From Cacconaster sp045601245 (GTDB lineage: Bacteria; Bacteroidota; Bacteroidia; Bacteroidales; UBA932): a stretch of 64,000 nucleotides of DNA. Location: positions 1 through 64,000 of the forward strand of contig JAZRZH010000044.1 in assembly GCA_045601245.1 (NCBI GenBank), written 5' to 3'. Below, in pieces: positions 8,019-16,391 of the stretch. The position numbers and the translations under genes are program-made. The stretch's first letter is position 1. Every line of letters begins with the position of its first letter. Below the pieces are notes generated by a model. It searched no databases and was not told where the DNA came from. It was given only the letters and a program-made list of their open reading frames with translations.

Positions 8019-8927
8019 ATGGAGAATTCCGATTACGGTTATTATCATTTATGCTCCCCGGGCGACGAGTCAAAGAATTTCATTGTTGATATAAACGACT
8101 GGTACGCCGCATTTAATATTGTCGGCGTCTGCGCTGCCGCTTGGAGCAACGTGGTCATACTGTCATTCTCGATTGAAGATTCCCATCCGCATTTCCTGCT
8201 ATACGGAAGGATCGAGGATTGTGAGAACTTCAAAGAGATGTATTCTAAAACATATATGCATCACGTCATTTCAACGCGGGGGAATTCGGATGGCGTCGTC
8301 ATCCGATTGGAGCTGATTCCAATCAAGGATGAACAACATCTTATGAGCGTGGGAACCTATACTATTATCCAGCCTACGAAAGACGGCAAGCATATTATGC
8401 CGTATGACTATCCGTGGGGAACGGGCTCGATGTATTTCAGACAGAATAATCATGTCCCGATATGGTTGTTTGATGATAGAGGGCATATTTGCAAGCCCGT
8501 AAAAATCAAAGACATCACAGTAAGGGAGCGTCTCTCCATCCTGCACTCCAAGAACTACGTCCCCGAGGAATGGCTGGTCTGCAATGGTTTTCTGCTGCCG
8601 GAGAACTATATCGATGTGGCAGGCTTCGAGAATATCTACAAAACCCACAATTGTTTCAGAGCCTTCTGCTCGATGTCGGCCAAACAGATCCAGGAGCTGC
8701 TAGCGAGAATCGCTGAATATAACGGCGTAACTGTAGAGGACTTTGAAGCGCGGAAATTATGCTCACAATTGTGCATGGCAATGTTCCACAAGCAGACTCC
8801 AGCCAGTCTCGACCCACAGAAAAGGCTTCTTCTTGCCAAAGGATTGAGAAACGCTCACCACCTGTCGTTCAGACAGATATCAACCATAATAAGGATTCCG
8901 GAGAAGGAACTCAGACGCTATTTATAA
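8019..8927 (+). CDS. HuH (Y1) transposase-like protein, RAYT/IS200 type
   Basis: A 302-residue protein. The N-terminal half has a strand followed by SIEDSHPHFLLYG, matching the metal-binding His-hydrophobic-His strand of Y1/REP-associated tyrosine transposases (usually M.NH.H.L). Here the histidines are H56 and H58. The C-terminal third (PQKRLLLAKGLRNAHHLSFR, then ISTIIRIPEKELRRYL) resembles the helix-turn-helix tail of Bacteroidetes members. I cannot place the catalytic tyrosine with certainty. The array of GCACAAA hairpins directly downstream supports a RAYT assignment, because RAYTs are single-copy enzymes associated with REP palindromes. Alternatively it is a stand-alone IS200-related regulator. 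Confidence in the gene is high, in the family moderate. Confidence 0.6.
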   Translation: MENSDYGYYHLCSPGDESKNFIVDINDWYAAFNIVGVCAAAWSNVVILSFSIEDSHPHFLLYGRIEDCENFKEMYSKTYMHHVISTRGNSDGVVIRLELIPIKDEQHLMSVGTYTIIQPTKDGKHIMPYDYPWGTGSMYFRQNNHVPIWLFDDRGHICKPVKIKDITVRERLSILHSKNYVPEEWLVCNGFLLPENYIDVAGFENIYKTHNCFRAFCSMSAKQIQELLARIAEYNGVTVEDFEARKLCSQLCMAMFHKQTPASLDPQKRLLLAKGLRNAHHLSFRQISTIIRIPEKELRRYL

Positions 8928-8954
8928 GGAACCTACATACCATTTGGCCCGGGC

Positions 8955-9115
8955 CGCCGGCGACAACAGTTATTGCCGGCATTTTCCTGCACAAAAAAGG
9001 CGAAAATGTGCAGGGATTACTGTCCAAGGCCTGTTCCGTGCACAAAAAAACATTATTTGTGCACGGATTGCTCACCGGAGCTTATTTGCTGCACAAAAAC
9101 TAACTTTTTGTGCAG
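8955..9115. repeat. REP-like hairpin cluster downstream of HuH gene
   Basis: Three regularly spaced hairpins share a TGCACA core: 8986-9014 (CCTGCACA/TGTGCAGG), 9036-9066 (CCGTGCACAAA/TTTGTGCACGG) and 9089-9115 (CTGCACAAAAA/TTTTTGTGCAG). Start-to-start distances are 50 and 53 bases, with spacers of 21-22 bases that differ in sequence. A fourth stem, GCCGGC/GCCGGC, lies at 8956-8980. The layout fits REP/BIME-type repeats. The last stem could also act as a terminator. Confidence 0.6.
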
Positions 9116-9166
9116 TTCCCTCTACGCTTTACGGGCCAACTGGTATATATAGTCCCCATTTATAAA

Positions 9167-9178
9167 CCGGCGCGCCGG
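9167..9178. repeat. 12-bp perfect GC palindrome
   Basis: CCGGCGCGCCGG is self-complementary and lies between the hairpin cluster and the tandem repeats in the same gene-free island. Confidence 0.5.
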
Positions 9179-9220
9179 CTGGTAAGCCATAAAAAGCCAT
9201 AGCAGTAGGCGTACCATAGC

Positions 9221-9310
9221 GATTGGCAAGACATAGCGGTGTAGCATAGTAGTCTTGGGATTGGCAAGACATTGGGCTAGGCATAGCAGTCTTAGCGATT
9301 AGCAAAACTT
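9221..9310. repeat. 38-bp imperfect tandem repeat (three units)
   Basis: The phrase GATTGGCAAGACAT begins at 9221 and 9259, and the variant GATTAGCAAAACTT at 9297: an exact 38-base period. Between them are variants of TAGCATAGTAGTCTT/GGCATAGCAGTCTT. No open frame covers it. Confidence 0.65.
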
Positions 9311-9363
9311 AGCAGCAGGTATTTGTAGTGCCAAACTTCAACATCGTCAGTTGTCTGTTATAA

Positions 9364-9429
9364 CAGATATCGGCATCGGAAGTCTGGCTTCAGCGCAACA
9401 GACATCAGCACCGGCAGTCAGGTTTCAGC
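9364..9429. repeat. Direct repeat, two 31-bp units
   Basis: CAGATATCGGCATCGGAAGT at 9364 and CAGACATCAGCACCGGCAGT at 9399 start two units that both end in TTCAGC; the offset is 35 bases with about six mismatches. It continues the repeat island between the HuH gene and the TfoX-like gene. Confidence 0.6.
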
Positions 9430-9604
9430 ATCGGCAAATCCGGGAAACACGCCATGCCCCGAGATCGCATTGTATGACCAATCGACGTTTCCCTGGCCCA
9501 AAATAAACGGCTTGGGAAACAAAGGCCTGTCCTATAAAGCGATCTGGCGGTGGCGGCTGTAACCCGGAATATGTCGGGCATTTCCTGTTTGTGACAGAAT
9601 TGCC

Positions 9605-9612
9605 TATATTTG
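9605..9612 (+). promoter_or_regulatory. Promoter -7 box for TfoX-like gene
   Basis: TATATTTG ends six bases before the ATG at 9619, so transcription would start at or within a few bases of the start codon. Confidence 0.65.
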
Positions 9613-9618
9613 TGCATT

Positions 9619-9915
9619 ATGGCAAGCAATCCAGATTTCGTCCAATATGTCGTTGACCAGTGTTCGACCGCCGGGAACATTGCCGTCAGGAAGATGTTCG
9701 GCGACTACGGCCTGTACTGCAATGGTGTGATCGTCGGGCTGATGTGCGACAACAGCCTCTATCTGAAGCCTACGGCTGCTGTGAAGGATCTTCTGCGCGA
9801 AGAGGTCATGCGGCCGCCGTATCCCGGAGCGAAGGATTATTTCCTGATAACCGATGTTGACGACTGGGAATATCTGGCAAGGCTTGTGAAGGAGACATAC
9901 AATGAGTTATCGTAA
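9619..9915 (+). CDS. TfoX N-terminal domain protein
   Basis: A 98-residue protein, MASNPDFVQYVVDQCSTAG then IAVRKMFGDYGLYCNGVIVG. The KMFG.YG.Y..G..... pattern followed by LYLKPT and PPYPGAKDYF is the stand-alone TfoX-N domain. The family is named after a competence regulator but single-domain members have no defined activity. The start is set by the promoter: an in-frame TTG at 9610 lies inside the -7 box. Two bases separate its stop from the next gene, so the SGNH hydrolase is probably cotranscribed. Confidence 0.85.
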   Translation: MASNPDFVQYVVDQCSTAGNIAVRKMFGDYGLYCNGVIVGLMCDNSLYLKPTAAVKDLLREEVMRPPYPGAKDYFLITDVDDWEYLARLVKETYNELS

Positions 9916-9917
9916 GA

Positions 9918-11684
9918 ATGCGTGAAATGAAAAGATTTGCATTACTGGCGGCGATACTGCTCTGCTGCGCCGCATCCGCTCAGGAGAATATTGTCTGGAC
10001 CGACCCCATAAAAGCCGGTGCGCAGGTCCACGGACAGGGTTGGAGCGAACTGAATCCAACCTATGTCAGGCTGCCTGAGCACGCAAAGGGAAAAGTCAGG
10101 AAACAGGTCTGGAATCTCAGCCGCAACTCGGCCGGACTGAGTCTGGTTTTCCGCAGCAATGCTCCGGAAATCATAGTCCGATATGGCGTCAGCGGCGCGA
10201 AGGAGATGTTCCATATGCCGTCGACCGGCGTCTCCGGTGTGGATATGTATACCACTGATATCCAGGGCGTCCGCCGCTGGTGCGCTCCGAAGTTCACGCC
10301 ATCGTTCCGTGACACGATAGTCTACGACTACAACAATCTCACATATTTTCCCAGGAAGACCAATGATTACGAATATCATCTGTACCTTCCTCTCTACAAC
10401 ACTGTGAAATGGCTCGAAATCGGCATTCCAGAAGGCTCGGAACTCACCTTCTGTCCGGTATCGCACGAAAAGCCTATAGTAGTCTACGGCACCAGCATCG
10501 CCCAGGGTGCCTGCGCCAGCCGGCCGGGAATGGCGTGGACCGGCATCATCGAGCGCGAACTCGAACATCCTGTGGTGAACCTCGGATTCTCCGGCAACGG
10601 CAAACTCGAGCCGGAGGTATTCGAACTGCTCAGCGAAATTGACGCGAAGATGTATGTCATCGACTGCACGCCGAACATGAAGGAGGCGGACCACATTGAA
10701 AAACTGCTCCTGAACGGCATCAGCATCCTCCGCTCGAAGCGCTATTGTCCTATCCTCATCGTTGAGCACAGCGGTTATGTCAACGAAGTCACCAACGAGT
10801 CGCGCAGCTACTACCGCAACCTCAACTCCAGGCTATCGGGAGCATTCCTGGCAGCGCAAGGCGCGGAGCACAGGGATCTTTATTACCTGACCTGCGACGA
10901 AATCGGCCTCGGACAGGACGGAATGGTCGAGGGAGTGCACCCGAATGACCTCGGAATGTTCAGATACGCGCAGGCCTACGAGAAGAAAATACGCGAAATA
11001 CTCCACGAAGATTTCACTTCATTCGCACCGCGCACACAGGACCGCGACTGGTATGACTGGAAGAGCCGTCACGAAGATGTACTGGCATTATGTTCTGCCA
11101 CCAAACCGCAGGTCGTGCTGATCGGCGACTCAATCCTGCACAACTGGAGCGGCGAACCCTCCTCCGACGTTCACCGCGGAGATGATTCCTGGGTGGAATA
11201 CTGGAGCGGACGCCGCACGGTCAATCTCGGATTCGGCTGGGACAGGATCGAGAATATCCTATGGCGTCTCACTCACGGGGAACTCGACGGATACGAGGCT
11301 GAAGAAATATATTTGATGGCTGGCACCAACAACCTGTCCATCAAAGCTGCACCGGAGCAGATAGCAGCCGGTGTCTGTGATATAATCCGCACCATCCGGC
11401 TCCACCAACCGAAGGCCCGCATCCACGTATGCGGCCTGCTTCCACGCGGAGATGGCAATTTCGATACATTCGCAGCATCGGAGGCAATCCTTGCGGCACT
11501 CAATGCGGATCAGGATTTCGCAGCGGAATTGACGGCTGGCACTATGACATTCACCGATATGTCACCGCTGATGACCGGCGATGACCGAAAGATCATACGC
11601 GGACTATACGTTGACGGTCTGCATCCGAACGCCGAAGGGTACTGGAAATTGGGTGAAATGATGACACAGGGACATACCCGCTGA
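9918..11684 (+). CDS. Secreted protein with two SGNH/GDSL hydrolase domains
   Basis: A 588-residue protein with signal peptide KRFALLAAILLCCAASAQ. An N-terminal beta-sandwich (residues about 20-185, WSELNPTYVRLPEHAKGKVR) is the jelly-roll often preceding Bacteroidetes SGNH esterases. The first SGNH domain has block I YGTSIAQGACAS, LGFSGNGKLEPEV and the closing DGMVEGVHPNDLG. A second domain has LIGDSILHNW, VNLGFGWDR, MAGTNNL and DGLHPNAEGYWKLG. Both keep the Ser and Asp/His blocks, so two deacylase sites are likely; carbohydrate O-acetyl groups are the usual substrates. The start may be the ATG three codons later (9927). Convergent with the GH3 gene, four bases apart. Confidence 0.88.
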   Translation: MREMKRFALLAAILLCCAASAQENIVWTDPIKAGAQVHGQGWSELNPTYVRLPEHAKGKVRKQVWNLSRNSAGLSLVFRSNAPEIIVRYGVSGAKEMFHMPSTGVSGVDMYTTDIQGVRRWCAPKFTPSFRDTIVYDYNNLTYFPRKTNDYEYHLYLPLYNTVKWLEIGIPEGSELTFCPVSHEKPIVVYGTSIAQGACASRPGMAWTGIIERELEHPVVNLGFSGNGKLEPEVFELLSEIDAKMYVIDCTPNMKEADHIEKLLLNGISILRSKRYCPILIVEHSGYVNEVTNESRSYYRNLNSRLSGAFLAAQGAEHRDLYYLTCDEIGLGQDGMVEGVHPNDLGMFRYAQAYEKKIREILHEDFTSFAPRTQDRDWYDWKSRHEDVLALCSATKPQVVLIGDSILHNWSGEPSSDVHRGDDSWVEYWSGRRTVNLGFGWDRIENILWRLTHGELDGYEAEEIYLMAGTNNLSIKAAPEQIAAGVCDIIRTIRLHQPKARIHVCGLLPRGDGNFDTFAASEAILAALNADQDFAAELTAGTMTFTDMSPLMTGDDRKIIRGLYVDGLHPNAEGYWKLGEMMTQGHTR

Positions 11685-11688
11685 TTAT

Positions 11689-13380
11689 TCATTCTGCGGC
11701 GAAGCCCGCAGAGTGGCCGCCGGCCGATACCGGAAGAACGCCTTCGAAAGGTGTCAGGCCGCAGAGAGCACGGGCCGCCGCTGCGCAGTTGAAAGGATTG
11801 TCGTCCCAGGCGATCACGAAAGCTTTGAAATCTTTGTACCACGGCATGCGGTCAAGCGCGTACGGATTGCCGAAATACACGCCCACGAGCTCCTGACGGC
11901 CAGTCCAGCTGCCAATGATGTCATAGATCTCAGGCCTGATGCCGAAATCCTTGCCCGGACTCTTGTCAGTCTGGTGGAAGCCCATTATGACAGTGGAATA
12001 GCGCGACAGGCGCATGCGCATCTCCTCCAGTTCCTCCGGACTGAAATCCTTGCGAAGGGCATAGCAGTCGAGGCCGACCAATGCCTTCAGCGAATCTGCC
12101 ATAGTTGTGCCCGAGGGTCCGAGGGCCAGATAAGCCACTTTGCCGCGTCTGAGTTCCCTGCCGCACGGCTTGAGAGGCAGAGCATGCCTGCGGTTGTGCA
12201 CCAGCACCAGGCTGCGGCGGGATATCTCCGATATCAGCGCGCGGCTTTCGGCATTGTCAGCCGCAGCCGCAAGGCCCTCCAGCTTCACGCCAGCGCGGAA
12301 TTCATCAGTAAACATATTCTGACGCTTCTTGAGTTCAAGTATTCTGCGGCAGCGGGAGTCTATAGTAGAGATGGAGATTTCGCCACGGGCGATAGCATCG
12401 CATATCAGGTCAATGCTCCCCTTGAGATCTTTGGGCATCAGAAGTATATCAACCCCAGCCTTGCAAGCCGCCAGCGCTGCCTGCGGTCCGTCCCCGCCGA
12501 AACGCATCCGCACGCCCTCCATATCCAGAGCATCGGTGATGACCATTCCCTTGAAGCCGAGTTCATCGCGCAGAAGACCATTGACCACTCTCCCGGAAAT
12601 ACTGGTCGGAGTGCCGTCGCCATCCAGCGCAGGCACGCTCAGATGCCCCATCATAACGAAGTCCACGCCACGGTCTATGGCGTAGCGGAAAGGATGAAGT
12701 TCAAGAGAATCCAGCCTGTCGCGGCCGTACGGCAGCACCGGAAGTCCCTTGTGGCTGTCCGTCTTTGTATCCCCGTGCCCCGGGAAATGCTTCACGCAGG
12801 CCGAAACGCCCTCATCCTGCATTCCGCTGGCATATGCCCAGGCGAATCGCGCCACCTTGTCGCGGTCCTCGCCGAAAGAGCGGGTATTGATGACAGGGTT
12901 GGCGGGCTCGACGTTTATATCCGCCACCGGCGCGAAATTGACCCCTATGTGGATAAACTTCATCTCACGGCCGATGGCACGGCCCATTTTATAGACCAGG
13001 CTCTCGTCCCTGAGGGCACCGAGCTGCATCTGGCGGGGCCAGAGCGGGAATTCCGCGAAGCGCATCGACATCCCCCATTCACCGTCTATGCTGACCAGCA
13101 GCGGAATGTCCGCTCGGCTCTGAAGCATATTCAGGCGTTCCATTCCAGGCAGCAGACTGCCGTCCATAATGATAACCCCTCCGATGCCTTCATTCACCCA
13201 CTCGAGGTATTCCGCATCGTCGCCCTTATCCTCGAACGAATATACGTCAGGCATGAAGAGCTGCGCCACCTTCCGCCTCGTGCTCATTGTCGCCATCAGG
13301 CTGTCGATGTCCTGCGCCGCAGCGCCCGGAGTGCAATCCAGGGCCAGAACCGCCATTGCTGTCAGTAAGAACCTTTTCAC
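11689..13380 (-). CDS. Glycoside hydrolase family 3 (beta-N-acetylhexosaminidase-like)
   Basis: A 563-residue protein starting at GTG 13380 with signal peptide VKRFLLTAMAVLALDCTPGA. The GH3 N-terminal barrel is clear: PLLVSIDGEWGMSMRF, VNFAPVADINVEPANPVI, the NagZ-type KHFPGHGDTKTDSH loop that supplies the acid/base histidine, and nucleophile region MVITDALDMEGV. About 200 residues of a C-terminal alpha/beta domain follow. Family knowledge indicates release of terminal GlcNAc from peptidoglycan or host glycans in the periplasm. The GTG is preferred because a TATTTTTG box lies five bases before it; upstream in-frame codons lie before the box. Frame is open back to 13497 but that part would be untranscribed. 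Confidence 0.9.
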   Translation of the reverse strand: MKRFLLTAMAVLALDCTPGAAAQDIDSLMATMSTRRKVAQLFMPDVYSFEDKGDDAEYLEWVNEGIGGVIIMDGSLLPGMERLNMLQSRADIPLLVSIDGEWGMSMRFAEFPLWPRQMQLGALRDESLVYKMGRAIGREMKFIHIGVNFAPVADINVEPANPVINTRSFGEDRDKVARFAWAYASGMQDEGVSACVKHFPGHGDTKTDSHKGLPVLPYGRDRLDSLELHPFRYAIDRGVDFVMMGHLSVPALDGDGTPTSISGRVVNGLLRDELGFKGMVITDALDMEGVRMRFGGDGPQAALAACKAGVDILLMPKDLKGSIDLICDAIARGEISISTIDSRCRRILELKKRQNMFTDEFRAGVKLEGLAAAADNAESRALISEISRRSLVLVHNRRHALPLKPCGRELRRGKVAYLALGPSGTTMADSLKALVGLDCYALRKDFSPEELEEMRMRLSRYSTVIMGFHQTDKSPGKDFGIRPEIYDIIGSWTGRQELVGVYFGNPYALDRMPWYKDFKAFVIAWDDNPFNCAAAARALCGLTPFEGVLPVSAGGHSAGFAAE

Positions 13381-13385
13381 AGATG

Positions 13386-13393
13386 CAAAAATA
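13386..13393 (-). promoter_or_regulatory. Promoter -7 box for GH3 gene
   Basis: TATTTTTG on the minus strand, five bases from the GTG start, implying a leaderless message. Confidence 0.5.
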
Positions 13394-13465
13394 ATAATTC
13401 CCGAAGAAATAACTCCGAACGTAGCGTAATTTCCACATACCTGACAATCAGACAGATAAGCCCAA

Positions 13466-13491
13466 CCCCTTGCGTCAAATGGCGCAAGGGG
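13466..13491. repeat. Perfect GC hairpin upstream of GH3
   Basis: CCCCTTGCG and CGCAAGGGG form a nine-base-pair stem with an eight-base loop. No T-run follows on either strand, so it is more likely a regulatory or REP-type palindrome than a terminator. Confidence 0.5.
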
Positions 13492-13784
13492 CATCAAGCA
13501 AAAGCCTGTCGTTCAGCGAATTAAAAATCACGCCACAAGACCAAACAAGAAACCGGATACTCTAAAAGTTGTCTCTGTCACGGAAATTAATTAACTTGCA
13601 TATCAATTGACAACTATAGTAGTCAACTATGAGGAATTCCAGCTGGGGGATCTGGTATATCACGACTGCACCCACGACTACTCGACCAACGAACCCACAA
13701 TGGACGGCACCGCCAGCCTGACATCCCCTCTCTCATTCTACCAGGCAGAAGGCCACGGCGAAGCGGGCCTCAAAGCCGACGCCG

Positions 13785-14096
13785 CCATACGAGCATTACA
13801 ACGCCACCGTGACATCCTGGGCACGCCAGATGAGTCTGGACCTGATGAATTACACCAACGGCACGGCGACGAACGGGGATTACACCACTCCCGACATAAA
13901 GAACTATTACAGCAGCGACGCCATCATGGAGCGCATCTGGAAGTGCGAGGCAACCGACCCGGACGGCCTTAACGGCCACATACTCCTGATCCATCTTGGC
14001 ACCTCCGATCTGAGAAGCGACAAGTTCTATGACAGACTCGACGAACTTATCGGCAAACTACTCGAAGAAGGATACGCTTTCACCACCCTGAAATAG
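13785..14096 (+). pseudogene. C-terminal remnant of a polysaccharide deacetylase
   Basis: One frame reads PPYEHYNATVTSWARQ, NYTNGTATNGDYTTPDIKNY, SSDAIMERIWKCE and GHILLIHLGTSDLRSDKFYD before GYAFTTLK and a stop. This is the last third of a NodB-type carbohydrate deacetylase of Bacteroidetes type (HILLIH.GT..R.DKFY..L). The catalytic N-terminal half (TFDDGP region) is absent and the upstream sequence 13600-13784 is open only in another frame without matching motifs. There is no promoter box and no credible start, so it is scored as broken. Confidence 0.7.
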
Positions 14097-14119
14097 CGGG
14101 AACTCACCGGATTTTTTGT

Positions 14120-14127
14120 TATATTTG
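14120..14127 (+). promoter_or_regulatory. Promoter -7 box for the rel operon
   Basis: TATATTTG, 23 bases before the ATG at 14151; it would drive rel and the three genes coupled behind it. Confidence 0.7.
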
Positions 14128-14150
14128 CAGTTTGTTGCAATAGTATCGCT

Positions 14151-16391
14151 ATGTCAGGAACTTTCACAGAAGAAGACTACAATATCATCGAGAGCGAGAT
14201 GGCCGGACTACGGGAAGCCGCCCGCAAACGCTGCGCTTCCAGGGAGGAATACGAACTGGTACTCAAGGCTTTCGATTTCGCGAATGACGCCCACAAGAAC
14301 GTCAGACGCCGTTCCGGAGACCCTTATATACTCCACCCGATATCCGTGGCCAAGATAGTCGTATCCGAAATAGGACTCGGCTGCAAGTCAATCTGCTCCG
14401 CCCTTCTCCACGACGTGGTCGAGGATACGGACTTCACAGTAGATGACATACGCCGCAATTTCGGTGACAAGATAGCCTCCATCGTGGACGGCCTGACCAA
14501 GATCAAGACCGCACTTGACGGCAACAAGGACACCACCAGCCTGCAGGCGGAGAATTTCAAGCGCATCCTTCTGACCCTCAACGACGATGTCCGCATAGTC
14601 CTTATCAAACTGGCGGACCGCCTTCACAACGTCAGGACCATCGAATTCATGCCGGAATACAAGCGGGACAAGATCCTCAGCGAGACGATGTACATCTTCG
14701 CGCCACTCGCCCACCGTCTCGGCCTCTATGCCATCAAGACGGAGATGGAGAATATCTGGTTGAGATTCCGAGAGCCGGAAGCCTGCGCCGACATCGAGGC
14801 ACGGCTCGATCACATAGTGAAGCAGCGCGAGAATGAACTTGAGGAGTTCCTGGCTCCGATAAGACAGGCCCTCGATGAAGGCGGATACAAGGACTACGAG
14901 ATACTCAAGCGCCTCAAGAGCCCCTACTCGATATGGAAGAAGATGAACACCAAGAACATCCCGTTCGAGGAGATCTACGACCTCTACGCGATACGCATCA
15001 TTTTCAAGCCGAAAGAGGAATTCACAGAGCGCGAGCAGTGCTGGCACATATTCACCAAGATTACGACTCTCTTCCCGTACAAGGCGGACCGCACGCGTGA
15101 CTGGACAAAGGAGCCGAAGTCAAACGGCTACGAGGCGCTCCACCTGACAGCTATGTCCAACAGCGGCAACTGGATTGAAGTCCAGATACGCACAGAGAGG
15201 ATGAACTCCATAGACGAGCGCGGCGTTGCGGCACACTGGCTCTACAAGAACACCGGTGCCATCAGTCAGGAGATCGACAGCGAAATCGACGTCTGGCTCA
15301 AGAAGGTACGCGACATCATCGAAAATCCGGACGCCAACGCCATACAGTTCCTGGATGACTTCCACAAGGAGCTCATCCAATCCGACATTTATGTATTCAC
15401 TCCGAAGGGCGAGCCGAAGAGCCTGGAGAAGGGTTCCACCGTACTCGACTTCGCATACAGCATCCATTCCGACATCGGCAACCACGCAATTGCCGGCAAG
15501 GTGAACCAGAAACTGGTGCCGCTCTCGCAGGTGCTCCGCAATGGTGACCAGGTCGAAATCATATCATCATCCACCGGATCCCCGAAGCGTGAATGGCTGG
15601 ACTTCCTCAAGACCGCCAAGGCCAGGAATTTCGTGCTGGATTCGCTCCGCAAGAACACCCAGGACAGCATCGGCGACGGACTCAGGCTGCTTGACGCCAA
15701 GCTCACCGAGCGCGGCATCACGGACCGCATCAGGGTGATGAAAAAACTCCTGAACTACTATAAATTCGACACGAAGGACGAGTTCTACAGCAAGATCGGA
15801 CTCGGCGTAGTCAATCTTGACGACATAGACAAGGCGCTCAGGTCCACCAGCCCTACGCGCGACGTTCTGATGTGGGGCATCAAGCTTTTCCGTCCGGAAA
15901 AGAACAATAACGAAAAGATCGACCACAAGAAAGAGTACATCCTCGAGGAGAACCCTGACAAGGGCACGACATCCTTCGTGATCGCCGACTGCTGCGCCCC
16001 TATCCCCGGCGACCCGGCCATCGGAATGATCGCCGACGACGGTAACGTGGTCATCCACAAGAAGAGCTGCAGCGTGGTCAACGACCTTGCCTCGAAGCAG
16101 GGTGACAAGGTGCTCGCAGTAAGGTGGAGCAAGCACTTCATAATGTCCTTCCTCGCCAAGATCGCACTCAGCGGCATCGACAGGATGGGCATCATCAACG
16201 AGCTGACGAAAATCATCTCCGGCGGACTTGGAATCAACATCCGCAAACTGTCTATCGAATCGCACGACGGCGTCTTCGAAGGCAGCATAGAACTTTATGT
16301 ACACAATACGGAAGACCTCGACACCCTCATCAGGAAAATCGGCCAGATCAAGGGCATCGAATCGGTCAACCGCGTAGAAATAAACCAGTAA
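14151..16391 (+). CDS. rel: Bifunctional (p)ppGpp synthetase/hydrolase, RelA/SpoT family
   Basis: A 746-residue long-form RSH protein. The HD hydrolase domain keeps its metal-binding set (H62, and HDVVEDT at 87-93). The synthetase domain (about 240-360) has RLKSPYSIWKKM, EEIYDLYAIRIIF and SNGYEALH. A TGS domain begins near residue 411 (DIYVFTPKGEPKSLEKGSTV), followed by helical and zinc-finger-like parts with DCCAPIPGD, and a C-terminal ACT domain from about 667 (IALSGIDRMGIINELTKIIS). The intact hydrolase motif indicates that it both makes and degrades the alarmone, as usual for the single RSH of Bacteroidetes. First gene of a four-gene operon; its stop overlaps the next start (TAATG). Confidence 0.95.
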   Translation: MSGTFTEEDYNIIESEMAGLREAARKRCASREEYELVLKAFDFANDAHKNVRRRSGDPYILHPISVAKIVVSEIGLGCKSICSALLHDVVEDTDFTVDDIRRNFGDKIASIVDGLTKIKTALDGNKDTTSLQAENFKRILLTLNDDVRIVLIKLADRLHNVRTIEFMPEYKRDKILSETMYIFAPLAHRLGLYAIKTEMENIWLRFREPEACADIEARLDHIVKQRENELEEFLAPIRQALDEGGYKDYEILKRLKSPYSIWKKMNTKNIPFEEIYDLYAIRIIFKPKEEFTEREQCWHIFTKITTLFPYKADRTRDWTKEPKSNGYEALHLTAMSNSGNWIEVQIRTERMNSIDERGVAAHWLYKNTGAISQEIDSEIDVWLKKVRDIIENPDANAIQFLDDFHKELIQSDIYVFTPKGEPKSLEKGSTVLDFAYSIHSDIGNHAIAGKVNQKLVPLSQVLRNGDQVEIISSSTGSPKREWLDFLKTAKARNFVLDSLRKNTQDSIGDGLRLLDAKLTERGITDRIRVMKKLLNYYKFDTKDEFYSKIGLGVVNLDDIDKALRSTSPTRDVLMWGIKLFRPEKNNNEKIDHKKEYILEENPDKGTTSFVIADCCAPIPGDPAIGMIADDGNVVIHKKSCSVVNDLASKQGDKVLAVRWSKHFIMSFLAKIALSGIDRMGIINELTKIISGGLGINIRKLSIESHDGVFEGSIELYVHNTEDLDTLIRKIGQIKGIESVNRVEINQ

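Noticed and set aside
8986..9115. Possible CRISPR array (regular 50-53 base spacing)
   Set aside because: The repeated parts are palindromes of differing outer sequence with only three units and no cas genes; REP-like hairpins explain it better.
9942..10769. Minus-strand frame of 275 codons inside the SGNH hydrolase gene
   Set aside because: Antisense shadow of a protein with two intact SGNH domains.
11713..13368. Long open frame (551 codons) antisense to the GH3 gene
   Set aside because: It is the GC-rich shadow of a clear GH3 protein and has no signal, promoter or domain.
13600..13784. N-terminal part of the polysaccharide deacetylase
   Set aside because: The open frame here is different from that of the recognised C-terminal part and carries no deacetylase motif, so it was not added to the pseudogene.
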